This document shows positions 1-9,158 of a DNA stretch of 64,000 nucleotides, in pieces (position 1 is the stretch's first letter; every line of letters starts with the position of its first letter). The notes below the pieces were generated by a model, which saw nothing but the letters and a program-made list of their open reading frames with translations, did no database searches and was not told where the DNA came from. This DNA is from Pseudoalteromonas phenolica (GTDB lineage: Bacteria > Pseudomonadota > Gammaproteobacteria > Enterobacterales > Alteromonadaceae), in contig NZ_CP013188.1 in NCBI RefSeq assembly GCF_001444405.1, forward strand, positions 1 through 64,000, in the 5' to 3' direction. The position numbers were made by a program, and so were the translations under genes.

Positions 1-337
1 TGATCCATGGCTATTTTTTGTGAGTAAAACTGTGCAAAAACTGTGATTAAACTATAAATTACTTCTAGTCTTAGTAAAATCACGATCTTCAAGTTGATAA
101 AGATCAGATCTTTACTTCGTATTTTTATGATCCATAAATTTTATAATTCTTATTATAAAACAGAATGTTAGTCTTCATTTTGACTGCCTTAGCCTTTATT
201 ACCTTATATTTAACCATACTTAATCTCTTTATTTAAACTTTAATAGTAATGTAAATTTTCAATGTCTTCTTTTTTTATTGTTTACTATTAAAGATGTGGA
301 CATTATAATCTTTAGCATAACGTTAAGGATATTATGT
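1..337. promoter_or_regulatory. Upstream region of parA with repeat copies
   Basis: This AT-rich leader holds two copies of the family A repeat. The copy at 69-88 is on the minus strand and matches about 17 of 20 consensus positions. The copy at 101-120 is on the plus strand and is degenerate, about 15 of 20. P1-type ParA proteins usually autoregulate through their N-terminal HTH, so an operator is expected here, but I cannot tell whether the repeats serve that role. No convincing sigma-70 promoter was picked out. Confidence 0.45.
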
Positions 338-1576
338 ATGTCAATTAATACTCGTGCACTTTCCACTTATAAACTTTTAAAAGCGACAGCTGAGGTTGCA
401 GAACAATCTTTAGAGGGTCGAATTCAACATTATCGTGCTCATTTAAAAAGCGATGAAAAAGAACTTCGTACTTACACTCAAAAAGCAGCAGCTGATTTAC
501 TAGGTTGTAATAATAGAACTCTAAAACGAAGGCATGATCAGGGTGACTTTGATTCCTTAAATATCCAAAAAGGCGCTAATGGTCACTATGCTTACACCTT
601 ATCGAATATTTTCGCGATGGCTGACATCATGGGGATTCCAGATGATCAAAGAAAAATAGACGATAAATTGCAAGTTATAGTTATCAACTCTCTCAAAGGC
701 GGATGTGGAAAAACAACCTCTTTGGTTAACATTGCTGCCGCTTTAGCAACTACAAATATAAAACGTTATCGTATTGGGATCATTGATCTGGACCCTCAAG
801 GTTCATCGTCTAGTTTTTTTCCTTCACAAGATCCTGAGCCCATAACTGTTGGTGATTTAATGCGTGACTGCATTGAATTAGAGGAGAATGAAAATTGGGA
901 AGATGTTGTGAGCGATGCATTTCAATCAACTCACATCCCAAATATTCGTTTATTACCTTCTGGTATGGATGATTTCTATTTTGAGCATGAAACAGCAACA
1001 GAATTAAAAGAATCTTCAAGTTATCAACAAACACGTCATTATCATAAGTTGCTTGAAAAGGTGATTAAACCTGTCGAATCTCAATTCGATATTATCTTAA
1101 TTGACACTGCACCTTCCCTTAATTTTATGTTTTACAACGCGTTAATGGCTTCTACCGCCATGCTGATCCCTGTTCATCCTGAGGCGGTTGATTTTGACGC
1201 AAATAATAAATATCTAAAGCGGTTAGGCGAGATCTATCATACCGTCGCTGCTTTAGGTCATGAGGGCTGGGATTTTATGCAATTCCTAGTTACTAACTAC
1301 GTTAAAGGTAATCATTCACAACGTGATATTGTTAAGGATGTTCGTAGTGCCTTTGGCCGCCAGGTTATGAGCTACCCAATTAATCACAGCTCTGCGATCA
1401 CAGCGAGTTCCTCTTCTTTTAACACGATCTTTGATCAAAAGACTTCTGACAGTCTTGCTAGTCGTGAATCACTGATCAAGTCTCAAGAGAATATCAAAGA
1501 TGTTGTCGATGAACTTGAAATGTTGATCCGCTCAAATTGGGTATCCACACAATCTTCTCTAGAACAACAAAGTTAA
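338..1576 (+). CDS. parA: ParA partition ATPase, P1/chromid type
   Basis: ParA-family Walker ATPase that would position the replicon together with ParB. The 412-residue product has an N-terminal HTH-like segment (about residues 47-70), as in the long P1-type and chromosome II-type ParA proteins that repress their own promoter. The deviant Walker A motif KGGCGKTT lies at about 120-127 and the A-prime motif DLDPQG near 150-155. I chose the ATG at 338 because AAGGA lies 8 bases upstream. An in-frame TTG at 278 would add 20 residues without a ribosome site. parB starts 10 bases after the stop, so the two are one operon. The subfamily fits a large plasmid or chromid rather than a main chromosome (inference). 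Confidence 0.93.
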   Translation: MSINTRALSTYKLLKATAEVAEQSLEGRIQHYRAHLKSDEKELRTYTQKAAADLLGCNNRTLKRRHDQGDFDSLNIQKGANGHYAYTLSNIFAMADIMGIPDDQRKIDDKLQVIVINSLKGGCGKTTSLVNIAAALATTNIKRYRIGIIDLDPQGSSSSFFPSQDPEPITVGDLMRDCIELEENENWEDVVSDAFQSTHIPNIRLLPSGMDDFYFEHETATELKESSSYQQTRHYHKLLEKVIKPVESQFDIILIDTAPSLNFMFYNALMASTAMLIPVHPEAVDFDANNKYLKRLGEIYHTVAALGHEGWDFMQFLVTNYVKGNHSQRDIVKDVRSAFGRQVMSYPINHSSAITASSSSFNTIFDQKTSDSLASRESLIKSQENIKDVVDELEMLIRSNWVSTQSSLEQQS

Positions 1577-1586
1577 TAGGTTTTAC

Positions 1587-2549
1587 ATGGCTAAAAAACG
1601 TAAAAATGACACCCGCTTAGACCCATTTGCTTCGCCTGTAAGTACCAGTAGTTTAGATGAGTTACTAGAACAAGCTTCAGTTGGTGAAGTATTAACTATG
1701 CCTGCACCTAGTGATCCTAATAGAATGATCACGCTGACTTGTTTGGTGATCAAGCATAGTGATATAGAAGCTCAAACTCGAGTCTTTGGTCAGAATCGTC
1801 GCGAACAAAGTTTACTCTCTGATAAATCAGTTGCTGACATCCTTCCTGCAATCAAAAATGATAAGCGAAACTTACACCCAGCGCTTTGTTGGTTAAGAAA
1901 CGACACTCAATGGGTTTTATCAGGCTCAAGACGTCGTAAAGCATGTCTTCTTGCTGGCGCTGATTATGTTGTGCTCTCCTCTCCTGACTTCACTGATGAA
2001 GATGCAAAACTTTTAGCCGTATCTTCTGATCAATATATTGCACCTAGTCTATGGGAACTTGGACAGGCTTATGCTGAAACAAAAAAGGATCTTATTGCTC
2101 AAGGTAAAAAAGGTTCTTACAGAGAGATTGCTGAGCTTGAAGGGGTATCTCACACCGCTATTGCAGACTCTCTAAAGGCATATGAGCAAATTCCTATGCA
2201 AGTTTTACAACATTACCCTACGCCTAACCACTTAGGCCGTGAAGCTGCAAAAAAATTAATTGATGCGATCAAGAAAGATCAGGACATGTTTTTCTTGTTG
2301 TTAGAAGATTTACATAATCAGGCTTTTATGGCCGATGATATGAGTGATGAAAAACGTGCAATTAAAATTACTCAGTATCTAGTTAATTTTGAGCAACCCA
2401 TTCGCAGAAATGAGTCTTTATTTAGTAATGAATTTATTGAATTACAAAGAAGTAATAAGAGCGGTGACATAACTATCAAAATTAATAACCAGGTTATTAC
2501 TGATAAACGTCTAGAGCAATTACAGAAGCTTCTCGCTACTTATAATTAA
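1587..2549 (+). CDS. parB: ParB centromere-binding partition protein
   Basis: Partner of ParA; it should bind the centromere sites of this replicon. The 320-residue protein has a GSRRRKA box near residues 112-118 (the arginine-rich ParB N-domain motif) and a helix-turn-helix at about 178-203. The C-terminal part probably dimerises. It follows parA by 10 bases and a UUCG-capped terminator closes the operon. No canonical chromosomal parS (TGTTTCACGTGAAACA-like) was seen in the window. The candidate targets are the two repeat families reported here. The ParB call is firm; the DNA target is open. Confidence 0.9.
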   Translation: MAKKRKNDTRLDPFASPVSTSSLDELLEQASVGEVLTMPAPSDPNRMITLTCLVIKHSDIEAQTRVFGQNRREQSLLSDKSVADILPAIKNDKRNLHPALCWLRNDTQWVLSGSRRRKACLLAGADYVVLSSPDFTDEDAKLLAVSSDQYIAPSLWELGQAYAETKKDLIAQGKKGSYREIAELEGVSHTAIADSLKAYEQIPMQVLQHYPTPNHLGREAAKKLIDAIKKDQDMFFLLLEDLHNQAFMADDMSDEKRAIKITQYLVNFEQPIRRNESLFSNEFIELQRSNKSGDITIKINNQVITDKRLEQLQKLLATYN

Positions 2550-2550
2550 A

Positions 2551-2578
2551 AAAGGGCTTCGGCCCTTTACTATTTTTT
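2551..2578 (+). terminator. Rho-independent terminator of parAB
   Basis: A 7-bp stem (AAAGGGC/GCCCTTT) is capped by a TTCG tetraloop and followed by a T-rich tract. It starts right after the parB stop codon. Confidence 0.9.
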
Positions 2579-2704
2579 AATACTAGAATTTGTGACTTAA
2601 CATGTCTTACCAGTTAAGTTTTTTACCTTATAACGGTATTTGGGTTTATTCGACTGGTATATTTCCATATACTGGGCGGATGATTTGATTTCTACACGAA
2701 TTAA

Positions 2705-5700
2705 ATGTCAACGCAGTTATCTAAAGAACAGTTATTTGCTCTTTTTGAGGAAATAAAACAAGAACAGGCGACTCAATTTCCCCTTTCTGAGCGCTTTTTA
2801 AAACAATACTTTAATAGCAGCCTGCTAGCTAAAGCCAAAGAGTATCTCCAAAATTCACAAATTAGTTTTTTAGAACACAGCGAAGACTTTTCGACAATAG
2901 ATAGCCAAGTTATTGGTAATTTTGGCAATACCTTTTCTCAGCATATAAAAATAACCAAAGTAAACAATAATCCCAGTTTGGATGCCCAATGCACCTGCTC
3001 TAATAATGCTAAATGTAGGCATATTGCTGCGGTTTTACTTAAATTAAAAGTTGAGCATTCAGGTGGCTTTGGTGAAGCGTTTTTAGTTAATGATTGGTTT
3101 AATGAATTAGCAAATTTACAGCATGGTGAGTCTATTGATACCGATAATGTTTTGCTTTTTACACTTGAACCCATCGGTCAGGAGTTATTACTTTATCCTA
3201 AGATGTCACCCTACCGTCCAGATGGTCAATATCCATTAGGCCGATTATTAACAGAACCTCAATTAAATAGCCCTGTGGCCCCTCCTGGCCTTCTTGAGTC
3301 AGATTTTAGGTTGTTTAGTTGGGTTCGTTCTCAAAATTCACCAGGGCATTATGAGCTCGCAGGAAAGTGGGGCTTTGAAGCAATTAACCAACTTTTGCAG
3401 ACAAAAAGACTTTTCTTGCAAAATAGTAGAACTCCTTTACAGCTTGGACATCAGGCTAACCTTGCATTAGGTTGGCTTCAGAAAAAAGAAAAATCTCAGT
3501 TAGTAGCGTCGATTGATGGCGTTGAGAATTGGCATCTAATTAAAACTGATCCGCCTTTGTATCTTGATTCTGATACAAATACCATTGGGCGAATTAATAG
3601 TGCGCTCAGTGCTCATGAGTTAGCGCATATTAACACTATGCCACCAGTACCAAATGACCAACTTATTCACGTTGTTAGGCGTTTTCAGGAAGTGTTTGCC
3701 GATAATATTGTCACTATGCCCAATGGTGCACAATCTCAAGTTGAATCTTCGACCGTGCCTGTAAAACTTCAGCTAATTGAGTCTGATACTCATTTTGGCT
3801 TTAAGCTCGCTTCTTCGTTCAAGTCAGATGCAAAAAATACTGAAATCAGCAAGGTGTTAAAACGTTCTGAACAATATTTACTAGGTTTAGGCTTACGATT
3901 GGAAGATGGGCTCTTCGTCTTGCCTCAACAAGACAGCGCATTTATCCATTGGTTTAATCATGAGTTAAGAGGCCATTTACAAAGCAAAGGTTGGTTGGTA
4001 GATGAAATTTCTAAAACAAGTCCAATTATTTCAGCAAAAGTGTCGCTACTGCTTAAAAGAGATAAACATCATCATATTACTGGTAAGGTTTTACTCGATT
4101 CAAATCCAGTTTTACTCGATTGGGATAAACATACCGCACTTGAGGTTAATACACTTGCTAATAAGTTTTGTTATGTCGAAATCGCCAAACAAACTTACGC
4201 TTTAGAAAAGCGTTGCTATGACAAACTGATGTCTTTAAAAAAGCGATTTAGTTATTACGCTTCCAGCGCACAGTTTAAATTTCCACTGTCTGTTATTAAA
4301 CAGCTTTTTGCTATCGAAGAAATAGCCATAGAATGTAAAGATAGCAAACTGCTCGACTATCTAAATGAGCTTAATAACCCTGAACAAACTCAAATAAGAC
4401 CGAGTAATCATAACAGTGATTTATTCTCGCTGAGAGACTACCAAGAATTAGGTGTTAATTGGCTTAAATTTTTACATCGTCATCAGTTAGGCGGCATACT
4501 TGCTGACGATATGGGACTGGGGAAAACACTGCAAGTTATTGCTTATTTCATTAATCAGCACAATACGTTAGTAACGAAGCCAAGTTTAATTGTATGCCCA
4601 ACTAGTTTAGTCGGTAATTGGCAAAATGAGTTTGCGCGTTTTGCGCCAAATTTACACCTTACGACTGTTCATGGTAGTCAACGAGAAAAAGTATTAAGTC
4701 ACCTGCACGAATCACGTTTCATTTTAACAACTTACCCCTTATTGAAACGCGATCTTGAGCATTATAAAGGGCTAGACTTTGATTCAATTGTGCTTGATGA
4801 GGCACAATATATAAAAAATGAAGCGGCGCAAGTTTCTAAGTGCGTAAAGCTGTTATCTGCTCAGTTTAAACTTTGTCTCAGTGGAACTCCGGTTGAGAAT
4901 AACCTACTTGAGCTCAAATCTCTGCTCGACTTTGTAATGCCAGAAATATTGGGTACTAAGCAGCAATTTAAAAGTTATTTCCAGCAACCGATTGAAAAAG
5001 AGCAAGATCAAAATCGAGTTTCTGAGCTTAAAGATCTTATTTCACCGTTTATTTTGCGTCGAACTAAGCAACAAGTGGCTACAGAATTACCTAGTAAAAC
5101 TGAATTAGTAAAAGAGTTGCAGTTTTCTCCTGTGCAATCTCAGCTATATTCAGATATACAAAAGCAACTTGAAAATAAGCTTCTTGAGCTCTTTAAAGAG
5201 CAAGGTGTTGAACGCAGTAAGTTGGCATTTTTGGATGCGCTGCTAAAACTTCGTCAAATATGTTGTCATCCCAAACTAGTCGACAAAGAAACCGCAGAGG
5301 TAGGTGCTAAGCTTACCTGGTTAGGTGAGCATTTACCTGAAATCCTTTCACAGGGCCGTAAAGTAATCATATTTAGTCAATTTACATCTGTGCTTGATTT
5401 AATCGCTGAGCATTGTAATTCACTTGGTATTACTTTCAGCATGCTTACGGGCCAAACACGTCACAGAGATAAAGTTATTGCCTCGTTTACTGAAGGTGAG
5501 AGTAATGTGTTTTTAATCAGTTTAAAAGCTGGCGGCACAGGGTTGAATCTTACGCAAGCTGACACAGTGATACATTTTGATCCTTGGTGGAATCCAGCTG
5601 TAGAAAATCAGGCTACAGATAGAGCTTATCGGATTGGTCAAGATAAGCCTGTTTTTGTATATAAACTCATTATGGCTGATTCTATAGAGCAAAAAGTGTT

Positions 5701-5809
5701 TACTATGCAGCAGCAAAAGCAGGCTTTGGTTGATGCTTTATTCAATGATAAGCATATGACTTTCAACAGCTTTAATGAAGAACAAATGCTTGCATTATTA
5801 CAGAATTAG
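2705..5809 (+). CDS. SWIM zinc finger / SNF2-family DEAD-box helicase
   Basis: Large SWI2/SNF2 ATPase of 1034 residues. The N-terminal SWIM zinc motif (CxC-x5-CxH) is at residues 96-106. The C-terminal half holds the two RecA-like lobes: Walker A DMGLGKT at about 602-608, DEAQ at 698-701, SGTPVENN near 725-732, and motif VI QATDRAYRIGQ near 969-979. Bacterial members of this layout are thought to remodel protein-DNA or RNA polymerase complexes. The specific role is unknown. It stands alone between the parAB terminator and its own strong terminator. The ATG at 2705 has a weak ribosome site, so the start is slightly uncertain. Confidence 0.9.
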   Translation: MSTQLSKEQLFALFEEIKQEQATQFPLSERFLKQYFNSSLLAKAKEYLQNSQISFLEHSEDFSTIDSQVIGNFGNTFSQHIKITKVNNNPSLDAQCTCSNNAKCRHIAAVLLKLKVEHSGGFGEAFLVNDWFNELANLQHGESIDTDNVLLFTLEPIGQELLLYPKMSPYRPDGQYPLGRLLTEPQLNSPVAPPGLLESDFRLFSWVRSQNSPGHYELAGKWGFEAINQLLQTKRLFLQNSRTPLQLGHQANLALGWLQKKEKSQLVASIDGVENWHLIKTDPPLYLDSDTNTIGRINSALSAHELAHINTMPPVPNDQLIHVVRRFQEVFADNIVTMPNGAQSQVESSTVPVKLQLIESDTHFGFKLASSFKSDAKNTEISKVLKRSEQYLLGLGLRLEDGLFVLPQQDSAFIHWFNHELRGHLQSKGWLVDEISKTSPIISAKVSLLLKRDKHHHITGKVLLDSNPVLLDWDKHTALEVNTLANKFCYVEIAKQTYALEKRCYDKLMSLKKRFSYYASSAQFKFPLSVIKQLFAIEEIAIECKDSKLLDYLNELNNPEQTQIRPSNHNSDLFSLRDYQELGVNWLKFLHRHQLGGILADDMGLGKTLQVIAYFINQHNTLVTKPSLIVCPTSLVGNWQNEFARFAPNLHLTTVHGSQREKVLSHLHESRFILTTYPLLKRDLEHYKGLDFDSIVLDEAQYIKNEAAQVSKCVKLLSAQFKLCLSGTPVENNLLELKSLLDFVMPEILGTKQQFKSYFQQPIEKEQDQNRVSELKDLISPFILRRTKQQVATELPSKTELVKELQFSPVQSQLYSDIQKQLENKLLELFKEQGVERSKLAFLDALLKLRQICCHPKLVDKETAEVGAKLTWLGEHLPEILSQGRKVIIFSQFTSVLDLIAEHCNSLGITFSMLTGQTRHRDKVIASFTEGESNVFLISLKAGGTGLNLTQADTVIHFDPWWNPAVENQATDRAYRIGQDKPVFVYKLIMADSIEQKVFTMQQQKQALVDALFNDKHMTFNSFNEEQMLALLQN

Positions 5810-5910
5810 AAAATTTGAAATAATTTTGAACTAACTCGATTTAGGGCAGTCTATAAGTACAGTGATGCATAATTACTGTTTTATTTCCCCCCTTAACTTA
5901 CTTGTTTTTA

Positions 5911-5940
5911 ATGGCCAACAGATTGTTGGCCATTTTTTTA
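5911..5940 (+). terminator. Rho-independent terminator after the SNF2 helicase
   Basis: A perfect 10-bp stem (ATGGCCAACA/TGTTGGCCAT) with a GAT loop runs into seven Ts. It lies 100 bases after the helicase stop. Confidence 0.9.
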
Positions 5941-6077
5941 TTCTTTTTCCCATTCCATATTTGATCCATATTGTGTTGCTTTAATTATCCTATCGCTTAC
6001 TAAGTTATACCAATCCTCTTAATTAAGTATTATTACGGATTGTTGTATTACATTCTTTAGACGGTTTGGAGTCGATT

Positions 6078-6278
6078 ATGCTTTGCCATCAACAATCTGA
6101 ATTAAGTTTTATAGAACCACTTTCACCTTGTGATCAGGATTTGCTTTCAGAAGTTGCCAGCAGTGAAGATCTTTCAAGTATTTTAACTATGCTTTTATTC
6201 GATGAAACTTTATCTTATGAACTAAAGCAAAGTGTTAAAGCGCAACTTAAACAACTAAAATGTCTAAAGACTCAGTAA
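6078..6278 (+). CDS. Small uncharacterised protein upstream of a response regulator
   Basis: Encodes 66 residues, acidic in the N-terminal two thirds and ending in a lysine-rich tail. The ATG at 6078 follows GGAG by six bases. An in-frame TTG at 6066 is less likely. There is no signal peptide, membrane segment or motif I recognise. The stop lies 14 bases before the response regulator ATG at 6293, so they are probably cotranscribed. It could be a small connector for that regulator, but nothing in the sequence shows this. Confidence 0.6.
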   Translation: MLCHQQSELSFIEPLSPCDQDLLSEVASSEDLSSILTMLLFDETLSYELKQSVKAQLKQLKCLKTQ

Positions 6279-6292
6279 TAAAATAAGAAACT

Positions 6293-6976
6293 ATGCCACA
6301 CATTCTGATTGTTGAAGATGAATATGACATTGCCGAGCAAGTAATGTTATTTTTTAAAGCCGCTCAATTCGAGGTCACCCACATTGCTGATGGTGCAGAC
6401 GTTGTCGATTGGGTTGCTCAACATAAGCCTGATGCCATTTTGATGGACATTATGATCCCCAACCAAGATGGGGTTGAATGTATGAAGCAGATAAGGCAAT
6501 TTTCAATGGTGCCCATCCTAATGATGACTGCAAAAGTTGCTGAAGCTGATAGGTTAAAGGGGCTTGAATTTGGCGCTGACGATTACGTTTGCAAACCATT
6601 TAGTGCTGCGGAACTTGTTATGAGGGTTAGAGCAATTCTTCGCCGTTGCGCTCCTTTGGAGGCTAAAGAAGAAAAAATACTAGTTGATGAAGAACAACTG
6701 CTGATAAAACTTAAAGGGCAGACATTACCGTTAACGAAAGTTGAATTCGATATATTTTCTCTGCTTTATAAAGCCCCAAGTCGTGTTTTTTCTCGTCAGC
6801 AAATCCTTGATTTTATTCAACCGGATAATTTTGACATCTCTGATCGTGTTATTGATAGCCATATCAAAAACATACGCAAAAAAATTAAGCAAATTGGAGT
6901 GTCGTCAAAGCTAGTTGGTTCTGTATATGGAGCTGGTTATCGGTTTGATGAACAGCAAATAGACGCTGCAACTTAA
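6293..6976 (+). CDS. OmpR/PhoB-family response regulator (orphan)
   Basis: DNA-binding response regulator of 227 residues. The receiver domain has acidic residues E8-D9, phosphoacceptor D52 (in LMDIMIP), T79 and K101. A C-terminal winged helix (about 130-222) resembles the BaeR/RstA group. No kinase is adjacent in the same operon. The nearest unpaired kinase is the TPR-containing sensor kinase at 9159-11195, on the other strand beyond rmuC, and is a reasonable partner (inference). Confidence 0.92.
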   Translation: MPHILIVEDEYDIAEQVMLFFKAAQFEVTHIADGADVVDWVAQHKPDAILMDIMIPNQDGVECMKQIRQFSMVPILMMTAKVAEADRLKGLEFGADDYVCKPFSAAELVMRVRAILRRCAPLEAKEEKILVDEEQLLIKLKGQTLPLTKVEFDIFSLLYKAPSRVFSRQQILDFIQPDNFDISDRVIDSHIKNIRKKIKQIGVSSKLVGSVYGAGYRFDEQQIDAAT

Positions 6977-7041
6977 AGCATTAGTGAACCTTATCAATGA
7001 CTAAGGTATTATCAGCTTAATAATAGTATTAAGAGGCTGAT

Positions 7042-8505
7042 ATGATTGAATCATTTCTCTCGCAGTTAAGTTGGGTTCACGGCGTAATTGCCACTTTAGG
7101 AGTTGTTGCTCCTTTGCCTTTTTTCTGGCAACGCCTTGTCAAGAAACAATTGTTAATTGACCAACTTCAATTACAACTTGAACAGCAAGCTGCTCAGCAA
7201 TCACAATTGCAAATGGCTTATCAAGCAGAGCAAGCATTATCTCAGCAGTTACAAAATGATAAGTTGCAGCTACATGGTCAAGTTCAACAGACTCAAGCTC
7301 GCCTAAGTGAGAAACAACTGCAAGCTCAGCAATTTCATAAACTGTGGCAACAGGGAGAGCAAAATGTACAAACTCTTCAGGAAGAGAAAAGTTTACTCTC
7401 GGTTGAACTGGCTGAATTAAATGCATCATCAGAACAAAAACAAGCGGCGTTAGAAGCTCAGCTTAATCATTTAGAGCAAACGAAGACTCAATTAAAGCAA
7501 GAGTTTGAAAATCTAGCAAATCAGATCTTTGAAGAAAAATCACAACGTTTCGGACAACAAAGCCAAGAAAAAATTGGTCAGTTATTGCAACCTGTTCAAG
7601 GTGAATTAAAAGGGTTTCGAGACAAGATGGAAGCGATTCACAGTGAAGAACTAAAGCAGCGTGCGGCATTAAAAACAGAGCTTTTGCACTTGCAAGCTAA
7701 TAATAAATCAATCACAGAGCAAGCTGATAAACTAACGACGGCATTACAAGGACAAAAGAAAACTCAGGGTAACTGGGGAGAATTAATGCTTGAAAATGTC
7801 CTCGATAGTGCTGGTTTAAGAGCAGGTGATGATTACAAAAGAGAAGCATCTTTTACCACGGAAGTTGGCAAGTTCAGGCCTGATGTATTAGTTTACTTAC
7901 CTCAGCAAAGGCATTTGATTATCGATGCGAAAACTTCATTGAATGCTTACACACGCTATGTGAACTCTGAGAATGACGCTGAAGCACAAACTGCATTGGC
8001 TCAACATTATCAAGCTGTGGCTGATCGTATTAAAGAGTTGGGTGATAAACGTTATGAAAAATTACCGGGGATTAATTCGCCAGAAGTGGTGATCATGTTT
8101 ATTCCCATAGAGTCGGCATTTGTGGCCGCAGTAAAACATAATCCAGCCATTTATCAGCATGCTTTAGAGCATAATGTATTAGTTGCGACACCAACGACAC
8201 TGCTTACGAGTCTCAATATTGTAAAGCAGCTTTGGCGTTTTGAAGAACAATCAAAGCATAGTCGCGAATTGGCTTCGCGCGCTGAACGTTTTTATAACAA
8301 GCTCAATGGCTTTCTCAATAGTATGGAAGGTGTCGGTACTCAGCTAGATAAAGCCAAAGAAAGCTACGAAAAAGCATTTTCTCAGCTTTATTCAGGTAAA
8401 GGAAATTTAATCAAACAAGCTTCAGAGTTTAAAGAACTTGGCGTGTCAGTAACTAAAGAATTACCGGAACAATTGCAGGAAAAAGCGCGATTAGAACTCG
8501 ATTAG
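7042..8505 (+). CDS. rmuC: RmuC family DNA recombination protein
   Basis: Encodes 487 residues: an N-terminal membrane segment (about 12-29), a long glutamine-rich coiled coil (about 35-220), and a C-terminal RmuC nuclease-like domain. Visible signatures include QGNWGE-like, RPDVLVYLP and LIIDAKTS segments around 245-300. E. coli RmuC limits inversions at short inverted repeats and is predicted to be an endonuclease. Length and order fit the family. It is followed by a strong hairpin shared with the convergent gene at 8558. Confidence 0.92.
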   Translation: MIESFLSQLSWVHGVIATLGVVAPLPFFWQRLVKKQLLIDQLQLQLEQQAAQQSQLQMAYQAEQALSQQLQNDKLQLHGQVQQTQARLSEKQLQAQQFHKLWQQGEQNVQTLQEEKSLLSVELAELNASSEQKQAALEAQLNHLEQTKTQLKQEFENLANQIFEEKSQRFGQQSQEKIGQLLQPVQGELKGFRDKMEAIHSEELKQRAALKTELLHLQANNKSITEQADKLTTALQGQKKTQGNWGELMLENVLDSAGLRAGDDYKREASFTTEVGKFRPDVLVYLPQQRHLIIDAKTSLNAYTRYVNSENDAEAQTALAQHYQAVADRIKELGDKRYEKLPGINSPEVVIMFIPIESAFVAAVKHNPAIYQHALEHNVLVATPTTLLTSLNIVKQLWRFEEQSKHSRELASRAERFYNKLNGFLNSMEGVGTQLDKAKESYEKAFSQLYSGKGNLIKQASEFKELGVSVTKELPEQLQEKARLELD

Positions 8506-8515
8506 CCATAATAGA

Positions 8516-8540
8516 AAAGGAGCCAATTGGCTCCTTTGTT
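8516..8540. terminator. Bidirectional terminator between rmuC and the 8558 gene
   Basis: The palindrome AAAGGAGCC-AATT-GGCTCCTTT lies between convergent genes, with T or A runs on both sides. Confidence 0.85.
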
Positions 8541-8557
8541 TCTCTCAGTGTGTTGGG

Positions 8558-9049
8558 TTAACTGTTAGGTATTGAATTAGGGTTGTCACATTTAGCCTTT
8601 TGGCCTTTACGTTGCAGTGACACAAATAAATTCATTGTAAGCTGATGTGCTTTAATATCTTGCCAAACCAGGCTACTTGCGGGCGGGCATAAAGAATGTT
8701 GTATGTAGTTACTTAATACTTCACCGTCCATATTAAGCTTTTTCGGCACTCGAACATGTGTGATCACACCATACTCACTGAATTTTACTTCATCTAGTTG
8801 CCAGGTTCCCATCATAAATTGCTTTGAGAAATAACGTGCAATTCGAGTTTGTGACTCGTCAGACAATGGTGTTTGTGCCTGCGTCGCAGGTAAACTCGTC
8901 CAGTAGAAAACAGCAAAAATAGCTAAAAAAACAAGCCCGATGAAAGTAAATTTAAGTGATGAATTTTGTGCTTTTGGACTGCTATTTTGTTTTTGGCGAG
9001 CTTCTATGATTTTTGCCCAGTCGCCATGCTTTAAAGTTGGTTGAGACAT
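8558..9049 (-). CDS. Uncharacterised single-pass membrane protein
   Basis: Encodes 163 residues with one membrane segment at about 33-50. A short, basic cytoplasmic N-terminus (containing GDWAKIIEARQ) precedes it, and a periplasmic domain of about 110 residues with two cysteines follows. I do not recognise a family. The ribosome site AGAAAGA supports the ATG at 9049. It lies just downstream of the inner-membrane rmuC gene on the opposite strand and before the TPR kinase gene. Function unknown. Confidence 0.65.
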   Translation of the reverse strand: MSQPTLKHGDWAKIIEARQKQNSSPKAQNSSLKFTFIGLVFLAIFAVFYWTSLPATQAQTPLSDESQTRIARYFSKQFMMGTWQLDEVKFSEYGVITHVRVPKKLNMDGEVLSNYIQHSLCPPASSLVWQDIKAHQLTMNLFVSLQRKGQKAKCDNPNSIPNS

Positions 9050-9158
9050 ATTCTTTCTCCCGTGTTAATGGCGTTATTTAAACAAGCTAATGTGGAAGAA
9101 AAATGGAGTGAATGTGGATCAAATCTGTAGGCTTTTTAAAGCCTACAGTAAGTTGTGC

